Assembly (NCBI GenBank): GCA_041557595.1
Contig: JBFFGE010000097.1
Location: 1-17,024, forward strand
DNA length: 17,024 nucleotides
DNA from: JAOTYV01 sp041557595
GTDB lineage: Bacteria > Pseudomonadota > Alphaproteobacteria > UBA8366
Direction: 5' to 3'
Shown here piece by piece: positions 14,645 to 17,024 of this stretch. Within the stretch, counting starts at the first letter, position 1. Each line of letters starts with the position of its first letter. The notes beneath the pieces were generated by a model. It did no database searches. It was not told where the DNA came from and saw only the letters and a program-made list of their open reading frames with translations. The position numbers were made by a program, and so were the translations under genes.

Positions 14645-15586
14645 TCAAGACGCGCCGGCCGCCCGGGTCCGCAGAATGCGCTCGGCCGCCGCACAATCCT
14701 TCGCAATCTGTTCCTTCAAGGCGTCGAGCCCGTCGAACTTCTGTTCCGGACGAATGAATTCGATCAGCGCCGCCCGGAGAAGCTGGCCGTATATATCACG
14801 GTCGAAGTCGAACAGGTGAACTTCGAACAGCAACCGCGTCCCGTCGACGGTCGGCCGATTGCCGAGATTGGCGACCCCGTCGAACCATTCGACCGCGGTC
14901 TCGCCGAGGCCCACGCGCACCGCATAGACGCCGAGAGCGGGACGCACATATTCGCCCAGCTCGATGTTCGCGGTCGGAAATCCGATGGTCCGGCCGCGTT
15001 GATCGCCGGGCTGGACAAGCCCTTCGATTTCGAAGGGCCGGCCGAGCAACGCCGCCGCATGTCCCGGCTTGCCGCCGATCAGATGTTCGCGGATCCGCGT
15101 CGAGGAATAGGTTTCGCCGTCCGCCGACCCGACCGGCTCGACAACTTTCGCCGAGATTCCGGCGTCCTGCAGCATCGCCACATCGCCGGCCCGCCGGTGG
15201 CCGTAGCGGAAATCGAATCCGACGGTGACCTGGCAGGGCGCCAGGCCATCGAGCAAGATCTGCCGGATGAAATCCGGCGCCGTGAGGTGCGACATCGCCT
15301 TGTCGAAGGTCAGCACCACCAGCGCATCGACGCCCAGCGCCTCCAGCAGAAAGGCCTTGCTCCGAAAGGGAGTCAGGCGAAACGGCGGATCGTGGGGCGC
15401 GAAAAAACTGCGCGGATGGGGCTCGAAGGTCAGCACCACCAGCGGCGCGCCGAGCCGGCGGGCATCCTCCGCCGCAGCACCGATGACCGCCTGGTGGCCG
15501 CGATGAATACCGTCGAAATTTCCCAGCACCACGACGCCGCCGCGGCAGTCGTTCGGGATGTCTTGCAATTTGCGGAAAACGCGCAT
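14645..15586 (-). CDS. ribF: Bifunctional riboflavin kinase / FAD synthetase RibF
   Basis: RibF phosphorylates riboflavin to FMN and adenylates FMN to FAD. The 313-residue protein has an N-terminal nucleotidyltransferase domain (about 15-180). Its L21-G-N-F-D-G-I-H28-R-G-H31 contains the HxGH ATP motif, and S161-S-T-R-I-R166 acts as the second phosphate-binding segment. The C-terminal kinase domain has G198-R-T-I-G-F-P-T205-A-N207, the flavokinase signature, and further conserved segments up to LRAALIEFIRPEQKFDGLDAL. The ATG at 15586 has GAGGAA about 8 bases upstream; the frame extends 16 codons further without family similarity. A perfect hairpin lies just upstream of the ribosome site. I looked for an FMN riboswitch and see none. 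It sits between the MaoC-like gene and ileS on the same strand. Confidence 0.96.
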   Translation of the reverse strand: MRVFRKLQDIPNDCRGGVVVLGNFDGIHRGHQAVIGAAAEDARRLGAPLVVLTFEPHPRSFFAPHDPPFRLTPFRSKAFLLEALGVDALVVLTFDKAMSHLTAPDFIRQILLDGLAPCQVTVGFDFRYGHRRAGDVAMLQDAGISAKVVEPVGSADGETYSSTRIREHLIGGKPGHAAALLGRPFEIEGLVQPGDQRGRTIGFPTANIELGEYVRPALGVYAVRVGLGETAVEWFDGVANLGNRPTVDGTRLLFEVHLFDFDRDIYGQLLRAALIEFIRPEQKFDGLDALKEQIAKDCAAAERILRTRAAGAS

Positions 15587-15602
15587 TGAAATTATTCCTC
15601 GT

Positions 15603-15623
15603 GCCATGCCACTTCGGCATGGC
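15603..15623 (-). promoter_or_regulatory. Perfect 8-bp hairpin in the ribF leader
   Basis: GCCATGCC - 5 nt - GGCATGGC is a perfect inverted repeat ending 17 bases before the ribF ATG, immediately upstream of the GAGGAA ribosome site. On the minus strand the loop is GAAGT and the stem is followed by ACGAGGAATAATTT, not by a run of T, so it is a poor intrinsic terminator. It could tune translation, protect RNA ends, or bind a protein. Confidence 0.55.
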
Positions 15624-15716
15624 GGCGCGAGCATACAGCCGCCGCAACGGTTTTTACAGGTGTCGCGGCAATCCTATTCCGCCGCCGCTCTATCTTTATA
15701 AAATCGATCGACTTTT

Positions 15717-15746
15717 CTGCCTTTAATCGAATCCAATTAAAGGCAG
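15717..15746 (-). repeat. Perfect 11-bp inverted repeat just after the MaoC-like gene
   Basis: CTGCCTTTAAT - 8 nt - ATTAAAGGCAG is a perfect 11-bp inverted repeat beginning 6 bases past the MaoC-like stop codon. Its place suggests an RNA stem-loop ending that transcript. However, the minus-strand sequence after the stem is AAAAGTC rather than a T run, so it is not a standard terminator. It is AT-rich at the apex and unlike its surroundings. Transcript-end protection or an operator for the ribF side are alternatives. Confidence 0.6.
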
Positions 15747-15752
15747 GTTGAT

Positions 15753-16223
15753 CTACGCCGCCTGGCGGTCCTTTCGACGCGCGCGCGACGGCACCAAGAG
15801 CGTCGACACGCCCTCCACCACCGGCTTGTCGCCAACCATACATACCGAGGTCGCCACGGCGCGGCATTTGTCCCGATCGACCGCGCTGATGGTAACCTGT
15901 GTGTTCACCGTGTCGCCCGGCCGGACGGGCGCCAGGAACTTGACCTCCTGGTTGAGGTAGATGCACCCGGGTCCCGGCAATTTGGTGCCCAGCACGGTCG
16001 AGATGAAAACCGCGGTCAGCATGCCATGGGCGATGCGCCCTTTGAAAATCGACTCGCGGGCGAATTCCTCGTTGAGGTGGAGCGGGTTATTGTCGCCGGA
16101 AATCCCCGCAAAGATGACGATATCCGTCTCGGTAATCGTCTTGGCGTAGGAGGCGGTCATGCCCACGGACAAATCCTCGATGAAATATCCGTGCAGATCG
16201 TCCTTCTTGTGTCCGGCGTCCAT
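15753..16223 (-). CDS. MaoC-like / (R)-specific enoyl-CoA hydratase family protein
   Basis: This 156-residue protein is a single hot-dog fold of the MaoC/PhaJ family, which hydrates trans-2-enoyl-CoA to (R)-3-hydroxyacyl-CoA. The catalytic pair is D44 and H49 in F38-A-G-I-S-G-D44-N-N-P-L-H49-L. It is followed by G62-R-I-A-H-G-M, GTKLPGPGCIYLNQEVKF and P-V-R-P-G-D, all family segments. The start at 16223 is chosen for AAGGAAGG 5 bases upstream; an ATG at 16247 (MTEKKEG) also has AAGGA and would add 8 residues. It ends 166 bases before ribF. Possible roles are polyhydroxyalkanoate precursor supply or fatty-acid breakdown. With no pha genes in view this stays open, and a relative with another acyl-CoA substrate is equally likely. 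Confidence 0.88.
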   Translation of the reverse strand: MDAGHKKDDLHGYFIEDLSVGMTASYAKTITETDIVIFAGISGDNNPLHLNEEFARESIFKGRIAHGMLTAVFISTVLGTKLPGPGCIYLNQEVKFLAPVRPGDTVNTQVTISAVDRDKCRAVATSVCMVGDKPVVEGVSTLLVPSRARRKDRQAA

Positions 16224-16374
16224 GGAACCTTCCTTCTTTTCGGTCATTCTGTCCTTGCCCCGGATTTGGTCCGGTCGCGCCCGCGCAATTGCTGCAATGC
16301 GCAATTTATACTGCGGCGCAATATAAACAAAGCGTTTCCGAACCGCAATCTCGGCGTCTTCGCTCCGCCCGGGC

Positions 16375-17024
16375 TCAGCTTCGGCGCAGCCCGCTCCGCC
16401 GCCCCACGAACCGGCCAGACAACGCCGTCACAATGATCAACAGCATGAAAATGGCGGCCCCGATGAACACGCCCTGCGGCTGGCCGCGGTCCATCAGCCA
16501 GCCAAACAGCAAGGGCGCAAGGCTGGCGCCGACCGCCATGCCCACGGAAAGAAACCCAAATGTCTTGCCCATTTCGCCGGGCGGCGTAATCGCCCGCACC
16601 ATCATGTCCCGCGCCGGCTGAACCGTGCCGAAGGCGAGCCCGGACAGGGCCATCGCCGCGACCAGCGCGACCGGCGCGAGGTCGAAGAAGACCGGCAGGA
16701 GGATGGCGCCGGCCGCGATGATCAGGAAGACCGTCGCCACCATGTCGTGCCGGCCGAAGCGGTCGGCCAGGAACCCGCCGAGCAGGACGCCAAGCGCGCT
16801 GGCGAAAAGGAACCCGGTCAACGCCGCGTTGGCGACCCCGTAGCCGGTGCCGTGCAGGTCGATCAGCGCATTGATCGTGAAGACATAGATGCCGCTGGTC
16901 GTGAAGGTGATCACACAGAACAGCAGAAAGAAAATCAGCATCGCCGGTGTCAGCAGCAGCGACCAGCCGGTTCTGACACGCCCTGCGTCGCCCGCCGGCG
17001 GCGTTCGCGATGCGTCGCGACGCC
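16375..17024 (-). CDS. MFS transporter, C-terminal half (cut by window edge)
   Basis: The frame is open from the stop at 16375-16377 to the window end; the Met at 16941 is internal, since a hydrophobic segment (WSLLLTPAMLIFFLLFC) runs straight through it. At least 216 residues are visible. They include six hydrophobic spans matching helices 7 to 12 of a 12-helix transporter: LIFFLLFCVITF, ALTGFLFASALGVLLGG, TVFLIIAAGAILL, LVAAMALSGLAFGT, FLSVGMAVGASLAPLLFG and GAAIFMLLIIVTAL. The loop after helix 8 has G-G-F-L-A-D-R-F-G-R-H, the repeated MFS motif A. It ends in an Arg/Ser-rich tail. It should move a small molecule across the inner membrane, but the substrate cannot be read from this half. It lies 151 bases from the MaoC-like start, same strand. 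Confidence 0.87.
   Translation of the reverse strand, partial: RRDASRTPPAGDAGRVRTGWSLLLTPAMLIFFLLFCVITFTTSGIYVFTINALIDLHGTGYGVANAALTGFLFASALGVLLGGFLADRFGRHDMVATVFLIIAAGAILLPVFFDLAPVALVAAMALSGLAFGTVQPARDMMVRAITPPGEMGKTFGFLSVGMAVGASLAPLLFGWLMDRGQPQGVFIGAAIFMLLIIVTALSGRFVGRRSGLRRS

Noticed and set aside
15587..15752. FMN riboswitch upstream of ribF
   Set aside because: I looked for the conserved RFN element core sequences and saw none; only the two simple inverted repeats are present.
16375..16941. A complete 188-residue transporter beginning at 16941
   Set aside because: The frame stays open to the window end and a membrane span crosses the Met at 16941, so the gene is cut by the edge rather than short.

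Overview
This 17 kb window comes from a GC-rich bacterial chromosome, almost certainly an alphaproteobacterium. The evidence is codon bias toward G/C, the gene run ribF - ileS - lspA - DUF3035-type lipoprotein - two M16 peptidases in that order (an arrangement familiar from Alphaproteobacteria), an endonuclease-type MutL, and a short (431 aa) glucose-6-phosphate isomerase. I cannot place it below class; Rhodospirillales-like is a guess. The content is overwhelmingly conserved housekeeping, and I see no CRISPR array, insertion sequence, prophage, tRNA or rRNA gene. No gene-free stretch exceeds about 170 bases.

Layout. 1-192 (-): 5' part of a small lipoprotein gene cut by the window edge, with a hairpin over its ribosome binding region. 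336-1552 (-): a two-domain glutaredoxin-like protein and tadA. 1662-3109 (+): a lipocalin-like protein, a cupin, and an unrecognised basic protein in a patch of clearly lower GC (about 53%). 3184-4492 (+): rluB and rsmD, overlapping by 20 bases, a ribosomal RNA modification pair. They converge on mutL with 6 bases between the stop codons. 4499-7593 (-): pgi and mutL, overlapping by ATGA. 7722-10457 (-): a secreted M16 peptidase pair, one subunit catalytic and one lacking the zinc motif. 10572-11710 (-): a DUF3035/BamF-type lipoprotein and lspA. 11717-14557 (-): ileS. 14645-15586 (-): ribF. 15753-16223 (-): a MaoC-like hydratase. 16375-17024 (-): the C-terminal half of an MFS transporter cut by the window edge.

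How the genes fit together. Several genes serve translation: tadA (tRNA wobble inosine), rluB and rsmD (rRNA modification) and ileS (tRNA charging). LspA matures lipoproteins, and the adjacent lipoprotein gene encodes a likely substrate that probably acts in outer-membrane protein assembly. The M16 pair, made with signal peptides, probably acts in the periplasm. MutL handles mismatch repair, RibF makes FMN/FAD, and Pgi serves sugar metabolism.

I did not find a convincing new system. The points most worth a second look are the low-GC unknown gene at 2564-3109, the tandem CGEC/CPHC thioredoxin-fold protein, the 13-bp tandem repeats abutting the probable ileS promoter, and the two hairpins around the ribF leader.
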